Shown here: positions 1 through 9,973 of the stretch, piece after piece
Layout: every line of letters begins with the position of its first letter
Position numbering within the stretch: position 1 is the stretch's first letter
Assembly: GCF_019752095.1 (NCBI RefSeq)
Contig: NZ_JAIEMO010000013.1
Location: forward strand, 27,400-91,399
From: Nitrosomonas sp.
Lineage (GTDB): Bacteria > Pseudomonadota > Gammaproteobacteria > Burkholderiales > Nitrosomonadaceae
Reading direction: 5' to 3'
DNA length: 64,000 bases
Translations under genes and position numbers: made by a program
Notes under the pieces: model-generated
What the model was told of the DNA's origin: nothing
What the model saw: only the letters and a program-made list of their open reading frames with translations
The model's database searches: none

Positions 1-1
1 C

Positions 2-409
2 TGTACAATTGCCACCAATATAATTTTTTACTCCATTATGAAGGGCCTGCTCAATCACAGGTTTATTGACCGGATCCAATATGATCACGGCATCTTTTTC
101 CATGCGCAATGCTGAAGCGGCATCAACCCAATATCCTTGCCAACCCGATTGACGCAACAGTTTAAAAATCTGATGCGTATAATCCCCGCCTTGACAGGAA
201 ATGATGATATCCATCGCGCTCAGTTGATCAATATCAAAGGCATCTTTTAACGGTGGCGTCTCCTTGCCAATTTCAGGGCTTACGCCACCTTTTTGTGAGG
301 TTGTAAAAAAAACAGGATCAATCAGAGAAAAGTCTTCTTCTTCCCGCATTCTCTGCATTAGCACAGATCCAACCATCCCACGCCAACCTACAAAACCAAC
401 TTGCTTCAT
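2..409 (-). CDS. asd: Aspartate-semialdehyde dehydrogenase, N-terminal part (runs off window)
   Basis: This enzyme reduces aspartyl phosphate to aspartate semialdehyde with NADPH, the branch point to lysine, methionine and threonine. The reading frame starts at the ATG complementary to 407-409 and stays open for 136 codons to the window edge. Residues 8-17 read GWRGMVGSVL, the Rossmann-type NADP-binding loop of the gammaproteobacterial/betaproteobacterial Asd type, and the last visible residues are GGNCT, where Cys135 is the catalytic cysteine. The rest of the gene lies outside the window. It follows leuB on the same strand with a 153-bp AT-rich gap, the usual leuCDB-asd order of betaproteobacteria. 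The identification is firm. Confidence 0.96.
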   Translation of the reverse strand, partial: MKQVGFVGWRGMVGSVLMQRMREEEDFSLIDPVFFTTSQKGGVSPEIGKETPPLKDAFDIDQLSAMDIIISCQGGDYTHQIFKLLRQSGWQGYWVDAASALRMEKDAVIILDPVNKPVIEQALHNGVKNYIGGNCT

Positions 410-562
410 TGCTTATCTCTTTTTCTAAATTAACAATTCAATTCGTTAATCAAATAAAAAACTGCATAAATATTAACTTACTTTATAAAATGATACAAAA
501 TGATTAATGCATTAATTACACCTTTATTTCCTAAAAATGCATTAATTTGTCATTAAGTATAA

Positions 563-1624
563 TTACAGCATTGCCAAAACCACATCCCCCATGGCTTTTG
601 TGCCTACAGATTTCATGCCGGCTTCATCAATATCTTTTGTCCTGTAGCTCGCCGCTAAAACTTTTTTAACCGCATTTTCTATGCGCTTTGCCGCCACTTC
701 CTGATTGAATGTGTGACGCAGCATCATAGCTACTGACAGTATTGTCGCAAGCGGGTTAGCTATATCTTTTCCAGCGATGTCAGGCGCTGAACCGTGAATA
801 GGTTCATATAATCCTTTATTATTCTCATCTAAGGAGGCTGAAGGCAACATGCCAATGGAACCTGTTAACATGGAGGCTTCGTCAGACAATATGTCACCAA
901 ACATATTTCCGGTGACCATGACGTCAAATTGTTTTGGATTACGAACCAATTGCATAGCAGCATTATCAACCAACATATGCGACAAAGCCACTTGCGGGTA
1001 TTCCTTAGCAACCTCAGCGACAACGTCACGCCATAATTGTGTACATTCCAACACATTCATTTTATCTACGGAACACAATTTACCTTGACGCTTAGCAGCC
1101 GTTTGAAACGCAACATGTGCGATGCGGCGTATCTCGGCCTCACTGTAGATCATGGTATTAAATCCAACACGCTCTCCATGACGAATCTCAATCCCGCGCG
1201 GCTCGCCAAAATAAATATCGCCGGTCAATTCACGCACGATCATGATATCGAGACCGGCAACCACGTCGTATTTTAAACTAGAGGCATTGGCGAGTTCCGG
1301 ATAAAGCATTGCGGGACGCAAATTAGCGAATAAATTAAGCTTCTTGCGAATCGCAAGCAAACCACGCTCAGGACGCTGCTCGCGCGGCAAAGCATCATAT
1401 TGCGGGCCTCCAACAGCACCCAAGAGAACTGCATCCGCCTGACTGGCTAATCGATGGGTCGCATCAGGGTACGGTTCTCCAGTGGCATCAACTGCACAGC
1501 CCCCGATCAATCCGCATTCCAATTCAATACCCAGACCATCAGTTCTCAAAGCATCTAATACACGCACGGCCTGAGCAACAATTTCCGGCCCGATACCATC
1601 GCCTCCTAATACAGCAATTTTCAT
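563..1624 (-). CDS. leuB: 3-isopropylmalate dehydrogenase
   Basis: LeuB oxidatively decarboxylates 3-isopropylmalate to 2-oxoisocaproate with NAD+, the third step of leucine synthesis in the cytoplasm. The 353-residue length is normal for the family. Residues 131-144 ([14 protein letters not shown]) are the substrate-binding signature, Lys188 in SVDKMNVLE fits the catalytic lysine, the metal-binding aspartates sit in VDNAAM and GDILSDEAS (about 219-251), and residues 278-291 ([14 protein letters not shown]) form the NAD specificity loop. The gene lies 24 bp downstream of leuD on the same strand, so the two are almost certainly co-transcribed. Confidence 0.98.
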   Translation of the reverse strand: MKIAVLGGDGIGPEIVAQAVRVLDALRTDGLGIELECGLIGGCAVDATGEPYPDATHRLASQADAVLLGAVGGPQYDALPREQRPERGLLAIRKKLNLFANLRPAMLYPELANASSLKYDVVAGLDIMIVRELTGDIYFGEPRGIEIRHGERVGFNTMIYSEAEIRRIAHVAFQTAAKRQGKLCSVDKMNVLECTQLWRDVVAEVAKEYPQVALSHMLVDNAAMQLVRNPKQFDVMVTGNMFGDILSDEASMLTGSIGMLPSASLDENNKGLYEPIHGSAPDIAGKDIANPLATILSVAMMLRHTFNQEVAAKRIENAVKKVLAASYRTKDIDEAGMKSVGTKAMGDVVLAML

Positions 1625-1648
1625 TTTATCCCACTTTCACACGGTCAC

Positions 1649-2287
1649 TTACATAAACAACCAAGGCTGTTCATTGCGTCGTTTCTGCTCAAATTGATTT
1701 ATTTTTTCAGCGTGCTGCAGGGTTAGACCAATATCATCCAAGCCATTGAGCAAGCACTGTTTACGGAAAATATCAATCTCGAATGTAAATTCTTCTCTTT
1801 TTGGAGAGATAATCTTTTGATTCTGAAGGTCTACCGTCAATCGGTACCCTTCTATTGATTTTACTTCCTCAAATAAGTAGTCCAATATCGCCGCGTCCAG
1901 AACAACTGGCAACAAACCAATCTTATAACAATTATTAAAAAAGATATCCGCAAAACTAGGGGCGATAATGACGCGAAAACCGTAATCTTGGAGCGACCAA
2001 GGAGCGTGTTCACGACTTGATCCGCAGCCAAAATTTGCACGCGCCAGCAGTATTTCCACACCTTGGTAACGTGGCTGGTTTAATATAAAAGCTGGATTCA
2101 GTTTACGTTGCGATGAATCCATGCCTGGTTCGCCATGATCCAGATATCGCCATTCATCAAATAGGTTTTGACCAAAACCGGTGCGTTTAATTGATTTGAG
2201 AAACTGCTTCGGGATGATGGCATCGGTATCAATATTAGCTCGATCCATAGGTGCCACCAACGCTGTAATTGTTTCAAATTTTTCCAT
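1649..2287 (-). CDS. leuD: 3-isopropylmalate dehydratase small subunit
   Basis: LeuD is the swivelling small subunit of isopropylmalate isomerase. It pairs with LeuC to interconvert 2- and 3-isopropylmalate. The 212-residue protein has the family start ([26 protein letters not shown], here [20 protein letters not shown]) and the substrate-binding stretch [14 protein letters not shown] at about residue 87. It sits between leuC (66-bp gap) and leuB (24-bp gap) on the minus strand and belongs to the same operon. Its length agrees with bacterial LeuD proteins and nothing about it is unusual. Confidence 0.98.
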   Translation of the reverse strand: MEKFETITALVAPMDRANIDTDAIIPKQFLKSIKRTGFGQNLFDEWRYLDHGEPGMDSSQRKLNPAFILNQPRYQGVEILLARANFGCGSSREHAPWSLQDYGFRVIIAPSFADIFFNNCYKIGLLPVVLDAAILDYLFEEVKSIEGYRLTVDLQNQKIISPKREEFTFEIDIFRKQCLLNGLDDIGLTLQHAEKINQFEQKRRNEQPWLFM

Positions 2288-2353
2288 TAATTTATATCGT
2301 ATTTGGCCAAGTATACTTGCTGTTCATGCACAGCAAAAAAATATTTTTCACTA

Positions 2354-3766
2354 TTAGTTACTCAGTTTACGCACATCAACAAAATGTCCTGCAATTGCAG
2401 CAGCAGCAGCCATTGCAGGGCTAACCAAATGCGTCCTGCCACCAGGGCCCTGACGGCCTTCGAAATTTCGATTTGAGGTTGAAGCACAGCGTTCACCTGC
2501 GGTCAATCGATCGTCATTCATTGCTAAACACATAGAACAACCCGGTTCACGCCATTCAAACCCGGCTGAGCGAAAAATTTGATCCAGCCCCTCTTGTTCC
2601 GCCTGTTTCTTGACTAAACCTGAACCTGGAACCACCAGCGCCAGTTTGATATTAGCCGCAATATGCTTCCCTTTGACAATCTGTGCCGCCGCGCGCAGAT
2701 CTTCAATACGTGAATTGGTGCAGGAACCGATGAAAATCTTATCCAGGTTAATTTTCTGGATCGGAGTATTGGCGCTTAGCCCCATGTAGTTCAACGCTTG
2801 TTGCATATCATGGCGCTTTACTTCATCAGGAACACACGCAGGATCAGGCACGATTCCATCTATTGTTGTCACCATTTCGGGAGATGTGCCCCAAGTTACC
2901 TGAGGTTTGATCTGCGTCGCGTCTAATGTCACTGTTCGATCAAATACAGCATCGGCATCACTACGCAGTGTGCGCCAGAATGCAACAGCGCTATTCCATA
3001 ATTCGTTTTTGGGAGCAAACGGCCGCCCTTTAATATAATCAATGGTGGTATCATCCACAGCCACCATCCCCGCACGCGCACCGGCTTCAATCGCCATATT
3101 GCACAGCGTCATCCTCCCTTCCATTGATAACGCACGGATAGCACTGCCAGTAAATTCAATTGCATAACCAGTTCCACCCGCAGTGCCAATCTCACCGATA
3201 ATCGCTAAAGCAATATCTTTGGCAGTAATCCCTAGCCCCAAATTGCCTTCCACCGAGATGCGCATGGTTTTAGACTTCTTCATCAATAGACATTGCGTGG
3301 CTAATACATGCTCAACCTCCGAGGTACCAATCCCAAAAGCCAAGCATCCAAATGCGCCGTGCGTACTGGTATGCGAGTCGCCACATACTACTGTCATACC
3401 AGGCAACGTAGCGCCTTGCTCAGGACCAATCACATGCACAATGCCCTGACGCAAGTCATTCATCTTGAACTCAGTAATTCCCAGTTCATCGCAATTCTGA
3501 TCTAGTGTATCGACTTGTAAGCGAGAAATGGGATCTTGAATACCTTGACTGCGGTCGGTAGTCGGAACATTGTGATCTGCAACCGCGAGTATAGAATTAA
3601 GGCGCCAAGGCTTCCGCCCAGCCAGTTTCAGACTTTCAAACGCTTGCGGGCTAGTCACTTCATGCACTAAATGACGATCAATATAAATCAATGCCATACT
3701 ACCCGGATCATCAGATTCAGTATGCACCAGATGTTGATTCCAAAGCTTGTCGTATAATGTTTGCAT
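2354..3766 (-). CDS. leuC: 3-isopropylmalate dehydratase large subunit
   Basis: LeuC is the aconitase-type large subunit carrying the 4Fe-4S cluster of isopropylmalate isomerase. The 470 residues match the bacterial LeuC length. The three cluster cysteines are visible in GSCTNSR (about residue 350) and GCSMCLAMN (about 412), and the N-terminal substrate loop includes [12 protein letters not shown]. It is the first leu gene of the minus-strand run leuC-leuD-leuB-asd. The MFS gene upstream on the same strand is 81 bp away and could share the transcript or not. No leader peptide or attenuator was recognised in the short upstream gap. Confidence 0.98.
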   Translation of the reverse strand: MQTLYDKLWNQHLVHTESDDPGSMALIYIDRHLVHEVTSPQAFESLKLAGRKPWRLNSILAVADHNVPTTDRSQGIQDPISRLQVDTLDQNCDELGITEFKMNDLRQGIVHVIGPEQGATLPGMTVVCGDSHTSTHGAFGCLAFGIGTSEVEHVLATQCLLMKKSKTMRISVEGNLGLGITAKDIALAIIGEIGTAGGTGYAIEFTGSAIRALSMEGRMTLCNMAIEAGARAGMVAVDDTTIDYIKGRPFAPKNELWNSAVAFWRTLRSDADAVFDRTVTLDATQIKPQVTWGTSPEMVTTIDGIVPDPACVPDEVKRHDMQQALNYMGLSANTPIQKINLDKIFIGSCTNSRIEDLRAAAQIVKGKHIAANIKLALVVPGSGLVKKQAEQEGLDQIFRSAGFEWREPGCSMCLAMNDDRLTAGERCASTSNRNFEGRQGPGGRTHLVSPAMAAAAAIAGHFVDVRKLSN

Positions 3767-3847
3767 CAGTAAAAAATAAAATCGAACGTAACGTGCAATT
3801 ATCCCATAAAGTTTACCAATTCAACAAACTAACCACACTATCGCTTA

Positions 3848-4993
3848 TTAATGATTAAATGACTTCATTTTCCATGCAATTAGCATCAAGCCCGCAAGCG
3901 CTGCTGCTGCACTCATAAAGAAAGTGTTACCCGCACCCAACCAATCCCAGGTATAACCGCTAAATACCGCCCCCAAAGCCCCACCCACTCCGTAGGCGAC
4001 ACTGGTATAAATCGCTTGACCTTTCGCTTGATGACGCCCCCGAAAAAATTGATGGATCACCATCATGGCTGCAACATGATGCGTTCCATAGGTCGCTGCA
4101 TGTAAAATCTGCGCTATGACAATAATCACTGGCCATTCGACATATTGACCTATCAATACAAAACGCAGGATGGCACAAGCAAAACTGAAAATCAGGATAT
4201 GCTTCAATCGAAACCGTTGCATCAACCACGGCATGATAAAAAAAATTCCAATTTCACAAATCACGCCAATCGCCCATAACCATCCGACAAATCCTTTGTC
4301 ATAGCCATGCTCGACGAGATAAATGGAGAAAAACGTATAGTAAGCGCCATGCGCAAACAGCATCAATAAACTGGATAACAAAAATGCCATAACCTCCGGG
4401 CGCAGACATATCTGCCGTATCGAAAGCAACCCTGTAGCATAATGCATAATTTCTTTTTCAGGAATTTGATAAGAAAAAATCACAATGCCCAGTTTAAGTC
4501 CCAACAGAATCCAAAGTAGCCAGATAATTTCCATTACTTCCAATAGATAACCAATGCCAATCACCGCCACAACGAACCCAACCGATCCCCAGGAACGAAT
4601 CCGTCCATACTTATCGGTATAATCTCCCAAATGAGACAATGTAATCGCTTCCATCAACGGCAATGAAGCACTCCAAAAGAAACTCATCATCAGCATGACA
4701 ACAAAAATCCAAGCAAATGATTCTCCAGCAAAAAAACCGCAGAAACTCACAAAACCGCTTATTGCTGCGATCTGCACAACCCAAACTCGCTTACCGGTAT
4801 GATCCGCCAACCACCCCCAGACAGTTGGAGAAAAAATACGCGTAACTAACAATAAGGACATCAAAATACCAATTTGCAATGCGCTAAATGACAGTGACTG
4901 GAGATACAAACTCCAATACGGCGCAAAAGCACCAATAAAAGCAAAATAGAAAAAATAAAAGCCGGAAAGGCGCCAATAAGGAAGTGATGGCAT
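3848..4993 (-). CDS. MFS transporter (HcaT-like / MFS_1_like)
   Basis: A 381-residue integral membrane protein with about 12 hydrophobic segments. The start, YWRLSGFYFFYFAFIGAFAP, and the early loop GWLADHTGKR resemble the PF12832-type major facilitator proteins related to the 3-phenylpropionate carrier HcaT and nucleoside permeases. The substrate cannot be read from the sequence. It lies immediately upstream of leuC on the same strand, and that position does not prove a role in amino-acid transport. The family is fairly certain, the substrate unknown. Confidence 0.85.
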   Translation of the reverse strand: MPSLPYWRLSGFYFFYFAFIGAFAPYWSLYLQSLSFSALQIGILMSLLLVTRIFSPTVWGWLADHTGKRVWVVQIAAISGFVSFCGFFAGESFAWIFVVMLMMSFFWSASLPLMEAITLSHLGDYTDKYGRIRSWGSVGFVVAVIGIGYLLEVMEIIWLLWILLGLKLGIVIFSYQIPEKEIMHYATGLLSIRQICLRPEVMAFLLSSLLMLFAHGAYYTFFSIYLVEHGYDKGFVGWLWAIGVICEIGIFFIMPWLMQRFRLKHILIFSFACAILRFVLIGQYVEWPVIIVIAQILHAATYGTHHVAAMMVIHQFFRGRHQAKGQAIYTSVAYGVGGALGAVFSGYTWDWLGAGNTFFMSAAAALAGLMLIAWKMKSFNH

Positions 4994-5478
4994 ACTTTAG
5001 ATTAATTGATGCAATGATTAAACAAGGGATTGTCGGCAAAAGTGAAAATATGAAACTCACTGAACCAAAGGATAGCAGCTAAATAAGATGCTGCAATTAA
5101 TTTTAAATGATCCCACAACAATGCAGACCTGCAAAAAATTTCAGCAAAATTTGTTGCAACGCTTTACTCAAAAAAACGTAAATTATGCGTAACATAAATT
5201 TGAATCAAGAGTCAGCTGGATAATTTATTTGTTTGCAACCGATCTATTGGTAGATAGTTGACAATCCACAAACCCTTCGATAGTCTCCGTGAACGGATCG
5301 GATTTTGTATTTATGCACACTCACCATGTTCTGAATAAATTGAAAGAAGTGTTGACAGGGTGCCACAATTATTACCTCATACCTTCCTTTATCAACTAGT
5401 CTCGGTTTTGTGCATTACATAAATACATTCTTTTCATCGAGATCAAATATAACTACATGTTAATTTAAAAAGGAGAAA
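4994..5478. other. Intergenic region upstream of rubrerythrin
   Basis: This 485-bp AT-rich gap lies between two divergently transcribed genes. It must hold the promoters of the MFS/leu run and of rubrerythrin. A TTGACA hexamer stands at 5352-5357 but no convincing -10 follows at 16-18 bp. No open frame with a ribosome binding site, RNA gene or repeat was seen. Confidence 0.5.
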
Positions 5479-5481
5479 ATG

Positions 5482-5901
5482 ATGGAACTTAAAGGATCTA
5501 AAACTGAAGGCAATCTGAAAGCCGCTTTTGCCGGAGAATCTCAAGCCAATCGCCGCTACTTATATTTCGCAGCTAAAGCGGATGTAGAAGGGCAAAATGA
5601 TGTGGCTGCTGTATTTCGTTCTACTGCGGAAGGTGAAACCGGCCATGCCCATGGTCATTTGGAATATCTGGAAAATTGCGGTGATCCAGCTACTGGCATG
5701 CCATTCGGCGCTTCTCGTGACAATCTGAAAACGGCCATTGCAGGTGAAACACATGAATACACGGACATGTATCCCGGCATGGCCAAAACAGCACGCGATG
5801 AAGGATTTGATGAAGTCGCCGACTGGTTTGAAACACTAGCCAAGGCCGAGCGTTCTCATGCGAATCGCTTTCAACGCGCATTAGATAGTTTAGCTGACTA
5901 A
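5482..5901 (+). CDS. Rubrerythrin, diiron domain only
   Basis: Rubrerythrins reduce hydrogen peroxide using a non-haem diiron site in a four-helix bundle. Counting from the ATG at 5479, the metal ligands are visible as Glu20, Glu53, His56, Glu90/Glu93, Glu124 and His127 (motifs [28 protein letters not shown]). The protein ends at about 140 residues, so the C-terminal rubredoxin domain of classical rubrerythrin is absent and an external electron donor is needed. Two adjacent ATGs (5479, 5482) are possible. The AGGAG at 5471-5475 is better spaced for the second, hence the chosen start. The Fe-S protein gene follows directly and is a plausible redox partner. Confidence 0.93.
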   Translation: MELKGSKTEGNLKAAFAGESQANRRYLYFAAKADVEGQNDVAAVFRSTAEGETGHAHGHLEYLENCGDPATGMPFGASRDNLKTAIAGETHEYTDMYPGMAKTARDEGFDEVADWFETLAKAERSHANRFQRALDSLAD

Positions 5902-5923
5902 TTCGGTGCTTTAGTTTGAATCA

Positions 5924-5962
5924 ACAGGGGTTTAATCAAAGTCTATCTGGATAAGCCCCTGT
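5924..5962 (+). terminator. Hairpin between rubrerythrin and Fe-S gene (attenuator-like)
   Basis: ACAGGGG (5924-5930) can pair with CCCCTGT (5956-5962) across a 25-nt loop. No real T run follows, so this is a weak terminator at best, perhaps an mRNA-processing or attenuation hairpin that would let rubrerythrin be made in excess over the downstream gene. Confidence 0.35.
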
Positions 5963-6000
5963 ATTGCTTTATTCGAATTTTTTGATACGTAAAATTCATC

Positions 6001-7371
6001 ATGACCATCAGCGAAGGAAGTCTCGAAGCACCCAAGCGTCATCCAATCGATTGGAAGAATCCCGATTTTTATAATGAAGCCAGCTTGAACCAGGAATTGG
6101 AGCGGGTTTTCGATATTTGCCACGGATGTCGGCGCTGCGTTAATTTATGCACAGCCTTTCCACGCCTGTTTGATCTAATTGATGAAAGCACCACAGGCGA
6201 ATTGGATAGCGTCAATAAAAACCAGTTCTGGGAAGTGGTTGAGCGCTGTTATCTTTGCGACATGTGTTTTATGACCAAATGTCCTTATGTGCCGCCACAT
6301 GAATGGAACATTGATTTCCCTCATTTAATGCTGCGTGCAAAAACAGTCAAATATAAATACAAAGGTGCAGGATTTCGTGACAAATTGCTCTCAAATACCG
6401 ATTTGATAGGTAAGTTGGCCACCATTCCTGTCGTGGTTCAAACCGTTAATGCAGTAAACAAGACACCCATTACTCGCAAGTTAATGGATGGCATGTTGGG
6501 CATTCATGCTGATAGAAAATTGCCCGAATATGCAACCCAGACATTCCGCTCAAATGCTGAACCCAGCAACGCTTTCCCCGTTATTAACGGTGCGCGTACG
6601 CCTGGACAAGTTGCTATCTACGCAACTTGTTACATCAACTATAATGAGCCTGGCATTGGACACGATTTATTAAAAATCTTGCAGCATAATGAAATCCCGA
6701 CTTGCCTGGCAGAAAAAGAAGCTTGTTGCGGAATGCCCAAACTGGAATTGGGTGATTTGGAGGCGGTAGAAAAACTTAAAAACGAGAATATCCCGCATTT
6801 ACTAAAATTAGCCCAAGAGGGATATGCCATTCTCACCGCGGTGCCTTCTTGTACGTTAATGTACAAGAAGGAATTGCCACTATTATTTCCACAGGATAAA
6901 GCAGTTCAAGCCGTCGCTGCTGCGATGTTTGATCCATTTGAATACTTGGTATTAAGAAATCAGGATAAATTACTTAAAACAGATTTCAAGAAACCCCTTG
7001 GCACTGTGGCTTATCATATACCTTGTCATCAACGTGTACAAAACATTGGAAAAAAAACACGCGATATACTGCAGCTTATTCCAGAAACAACCATCAATAC
7101 TGTCGAGCGCTGCTCAGGTCATGACGGAACCTGGGGCGTGAAAAGCGAACACTTTGCGGATTCCATGAAAATAGGTCGTCCCGTTTTCAAACAAATGGCC
7201 GCTTCTGACCCGGATTACATCAGCTCAGACTGCGCCATTGCTGCGCGGCATATTGAGCAAGGTATCGGTGCAAGTAAGGCGCAAAAGCTGCATCCACTTA
7301 CTCTATTGCGCATGGCGTACGATTTTGACGCCGAGCATCAACCGATTGACGACGTTAAACCAATTACCTAA
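6001..7371 (+). CDS. (Fe-S)-binding oxidoreductase with two CCG domains (GlpC/HdrD-like)
   Basis: A 456-residue cytoplasmic protein with two 4Fe-4S motifs near the N-terminus (CHGCRRCVNLC at about residue 40 and CYLCDMCFMTKCP at about 84), followed by two cysteine-rich CCG domains, seen as EACCGMP (about 240) and YHIPCHQR ... ERCSGHDG (about 340-375). This layout is that of heterodisulfide-reductase subunit D and the glycerol-3-phosphate dehydrogenase subunit GlpC. In many proteobacteria a protein of this type is encoded with rubrerythrin and a DUF3501 protein, as here. A role as electron donor to rubrerythrin is inferred from the neighbourhood and has not been read from the protein itself. 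Confidence 0.88.
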   Translation: MTISEGSLEAPKRHPIDWKNPDFYNEASLNQELERVFDICHGCRRCVNLCTAFPRLFDLIDESTTGELDSVNKNQFWEVVERCYLCDMCFMTKCPYVPPHEWNIDFPHLMLRAKTVKYKYKGAGFRDKLLSNTDLIGKLATIPVVVQTVNAVNKTPITRKLMDGMLGIHADRKLPEYATQTFRSNAEPSNAFPVINGARTPGQVAIYATCYINYNEPGIGHDLLKILQHNEIPTCLAEKEACCGMPKLELGDLEAVEKLKNENIPHLLKLAQEGYAILTAVPSCTLMYKKELPLLFPQDKAVQAVAAAMFDPFEYLVLRNQDKLLKTDFKKPLGTVAYHIPCHQRVQNIGKKTRDILQLIPETTINTVERCSGHDGTWGVKSEHFADSMKIGRPVFKQMAASDPDYISSDCAIAARHIEQGIGASKAQKLHPLTLLRMAYDFDAEHQPIDDVKPIT

Positions 7372-7393
7372 GTCCATTTATAATGAGAAACAC

Positions 7394-7984
7394 ATGGTTA
7401 AAATTACTCGTGATGATTTGTTAACACTGGAAGCCTATGCCAAAATCCGCAAGGATTTTCGCACCCAAGTGATGGCACATAAGAAAACGCGCAAAATCCC
7501 CCTGGGACAAAATATCACGCTTATCTTCGAAGACGCTGTCACCGTTCGTTATCAAATTCAGGAAATGTTGTACGTCGAGCGCATCTTTCACGAAGATGAA
7601 ATCATGCACGAACTGGAAACATATACACCGTTGATTCCCGATGGACATAACTGGAAGGCTACGATGTTGATTGAATACCCGGATCCTGCGATACGCGCCG
7701 TTAAACTGGCCGGTTTGATCGGCATTGAAGATAAAGTATGGGTCAGAATCGCAGGGCATACACCCGTATATGCTATTGCTGACGAAGATCTGGAACGGGA
7801 AAATAGCGAAAAAACTTCAGCGGTTCATTTTCTTCGCTTTGAGCTCACCCTTGATATGATTCAAGAACTTCAGGAAGGTGCAGCATTAAGTATCGGTGTT
7901 GATCATCCCGCTTATCAAGCAACGATTGATGCCGTCGACAGCAATATCCGCACCTCATTGTTGCAAGACTTATCCGGCGCATGA
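7394..7984 (+). CDS. DUF3501 family protein
   Basis: A 196-residue soluble protein matching the DUF3501 family (start MVKITRDDLLTLEAY, then KIRKDFRTQVMAHKK and RTISLG-like KIPLGQNITLIFED). No catalytic function is known for the family. The open frame continues upstream of the chosen ATG, but MVKITRDDL is the conserved family start and stands just after the Fe-S gene (22-bp gap). The stop overlaps the next ATG in an ATGA junction at 7981-7984, so translation is probably coupled. Its constant association with rubrerythrin and CCG-domain proteins suggests a part in peroxide or redox stress handling. Confidence 0.9.
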   Translation: MVKITRDDLLTLEAYAKIRKDFRTQVMAHKKTRKIPLGQNITLIFEDAVTVRYQIQEMLYVERIFHEDEIMHELETYTPLIPDGHNWKATMLIEYPDPAIRAVKLAGLIGIEDKVWVRIAGHTPVYAIADEDLERENSEKTSAVHFLRFELTLDMIQELQEGAALSIGVDHPAYQATIDAVDSNIRTSLLQDLSGA

Positions 7985-8487
7985 AACGAATTTGCGTTTT
8001 ACTCTGTATTTTGTTGTTTGCCTGCGCCAAACCACCTTTCAAGGATCAATTCGAAAGCGACAAGCCATGGATTGAGCAATTAACACAACTTCCCGCTTAT
8101 CCAGATACCACAAACTTGATGGAATTCGATGCGGGTGTTGTCTCCAGTAATCATTATTTGATTGATACAACTTCCATTAATATTGGTGAAGATGGCGTAA
8201 TCCGCTTTACTTTAGTCGTCAAATCATCGACAGGCGCTCTCAATGTCAGCTACGAGGGCATCCGTTGCGCTACCAGCGAACGAAAACTGTATGCACTCGG
8301 AAGAGATGATAAAACCTGGATACAACCTCGTACACCGGAATGGCAAAAAATTGAATTGGTGCAGCAATTTAACGCGCAACGTGAACTGGCTAAAAATATC
8401 TTTTGTCCGCATCGTCAAATCGTAACCAGCACGGAAGATGCTATTCAAGCTTTAAAAGCCGGGATACATCGTACTATTTACCGCTAA
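7981..8487 (+). CDS. CNP1-like family lipoprotein
   Basis: A 168-residue protein with a lipoprotein signal: MKRICVLLCILLFACAK, where LFAC is a lipobox and Cys15 would be the acylated residue. The body shows the CNP1-like pattern: DGVIRFTLVVKSSTGALNVS, YEGIRC, LYALGRDDKTW, and FCPHR near the C-terminus. CNP1-like proteins (PF08750) are short proteobacterial envelope proteins of unknown function. The start codon overlaps the DUF3501 stop, so it is the last gene of the rubrerythrin operon. Membrane anchoring is predicted from the signal and has not been shown. Confidence 0.85.
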   Translation: MKRICVLLCILLFACAKPPFKDQFESDKPWIEQLTQLPAYPDTTNLMEFDAGVVSSNHYLIDTTSINIGEDGVIRFTLVVKSSTGALNVSYEGIRCATSERKLYALGRDDKTWIQPRTPEWQKIELVQQFNAQRELAKNIFCPHRQIVTSTEDAIQALKAGIHRTIYR

Positions 8488-8950
8488 TAAGCAGAGCTAT
8501 ACATATATCGCTATGCTCGGCTCGAATTAAATTCTTCCATAGAATCACGAACAGTGACAACAAAGCAACAATATGATTCATCAATAATATTCTAAATTCG
8601 CGATCTATCACCCCTCGCGTGATCTTGAAATAGCAAGTATCAACAAAAAACTAAAAAGCCATTACTCGACACTTTCAATTTTATCAACCCAGCGATTAAT
8701 CATTTGTCTAATTGCCAATCCACCTTATGTTGATTTACATCAAATTGGTTTACAGTGACCATAAGATAATGAACTATTGTAATACAGAGAAAAGTTGAAT
8801 CCGCCAAGTATAAAAGAGCATAGAAGATAATCTAGAAGAACCAAAATTACCCTTGGATTACCCTTAGGTTATTTCCAAATCAAGAATTCACACAACATGA
8901 TTGCTTTGTTTATTTAGTTATGAAGTTAGTTTGTTTTTAGGAGAAGAATT
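8488..8950. other. Intergenic region, nothing recognised
   Basis: A 463-bp AT-rich gap between the rubrerythrin operon and the PEP-CTERM gene. It has no clear terminator and no open frame with a ribosome binding site. An AGGAGAAGAATT stretch just before 8951 is the binding site of the following gene. Confidence 0.5.
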
Positions 8951-9694
8951 ATGAAGACTTATAAAGCCAATATTATCAATATCATATTTGGTGGTTTGAT
9001 TTTTGTGAGCGTTAATTCCGCTCATGCAGTTACGCTATTCAGCGATGATTTTAGCGGCACCAGTCTGGGGCCTACATGGGATGTTCAAAGAGGCTATGCC
9101 ACCATGGATGATGGGTGGGTCAGAACGCAGGGTTCTACACCCGGAAGCTGAGATGCTTTTATTATGACGCATGAAGGAGATTCCACTTGGTCGAATTATC
9201 AGTTAACGACTCGTTTCAACCCGTTGGGTGGCGGCGATGATTGGTACAACGGTCAAATACAATTTCGGGTACAAGATATGCATGCATGGACGGAAGGGAC
9301 GTATTATAGACTGCAAATATATACGCCAAATGCAAACCCCGGATTTCCATCAGACTCCATAGTATTCAGCAAGATAGTAGATGACATTACTATATTTAAT
9401 GTCACTCGTATCTTAGATCAAGGGATTCTGAACAGCACCGATAACACGGTCGATATTCTCGCGGTGGGTAGCAACTTCGATATCACAATCAATGGAACAA
9501 CTGCCGCACATTTCCATGATGACAATCCTATTCTCACCGGCGGAATAGCGCTGGGTTCGATCTGGGAATCAACGACTCGCTATGATTACGTCAACGTTAC
9601 GGCTGTCCCGGAACCCGAAACCTATGTCATGTTATTAGCTGGTCTAGGGTTGATCGGATTCATGGCACGTAGGAGAAAAGATTCAGCGGTGTAA
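8951..9694 (+). pseudogene. PEP-CTERM exported protein interrupted by in-frame TGA
   Basis: The gene has a strong ribosome binding site, a signal peptide ending about SAHA (residue 26) and a C-terminal sorting signal with VPEPETYVMLLAGLGLIGF followed by MARRRK. These are the marks of proteins processed by the exosortase system. Codon 67 (9149-9151) is TGA. The frame is otherwise open from 8951 to 9694, because the two halves (66 and about 180 residues) lie in the same frame. The downstream half reads like a glycan-binding/concanavalin-type fold (DDWYNGQIQFRVQD), but this is only an impression. It may be a real nonsense mutation (TGG or CGA to TGA), a read-through product or a sequence error. 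Confidence 0.8.
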
Positions 9695-9710
9695 TTTAGA
9701 CTTAATTAAG

Positions 9711-9736
9711 AACGGGGGCTTAGGTTCCCGTTTTTA
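9711..9736 (+). terminator. Rho-independent terminator after PEP-CTERM gene
   Basis: AACGGG (9711-9716) pairs with CCCGTT (9727-9732) over a 10-nt loop and runs into TTTTT. It starts 16 bp after the stop codon of the PEP-CTERM gene. Confidence 0.8.
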
Positions 9737-9973
9737 TTAAGTGCTATGAATTAACAATAATCCATGGTTCTCTGGCTGTCATCCTGAAAAATACGATGAC
9801 AACCCCCTCCAGGAGTCTATCCGCTTCATAATTATTTCTCTAATCCCTATTGTCTTTAAGGTAATTAAAGTTCACACTCCCGATGGGGTTTTTATAATTT
9901 TAATATCCTACGCCCCTTCCTCTGAATTTCGTCGAGGATTAACCCGAGAAATCACTAAAATAAGGAAAATCAC

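Noticed and set aside
9149..9151. TGA in the PEP-CTERM gene as a selenocysteine codon
   Set aside because: The protein family is not a redox enzyme, no selenocysteine insertion hairpin was recognised just after the codon, and no Sec machinery is in the window.
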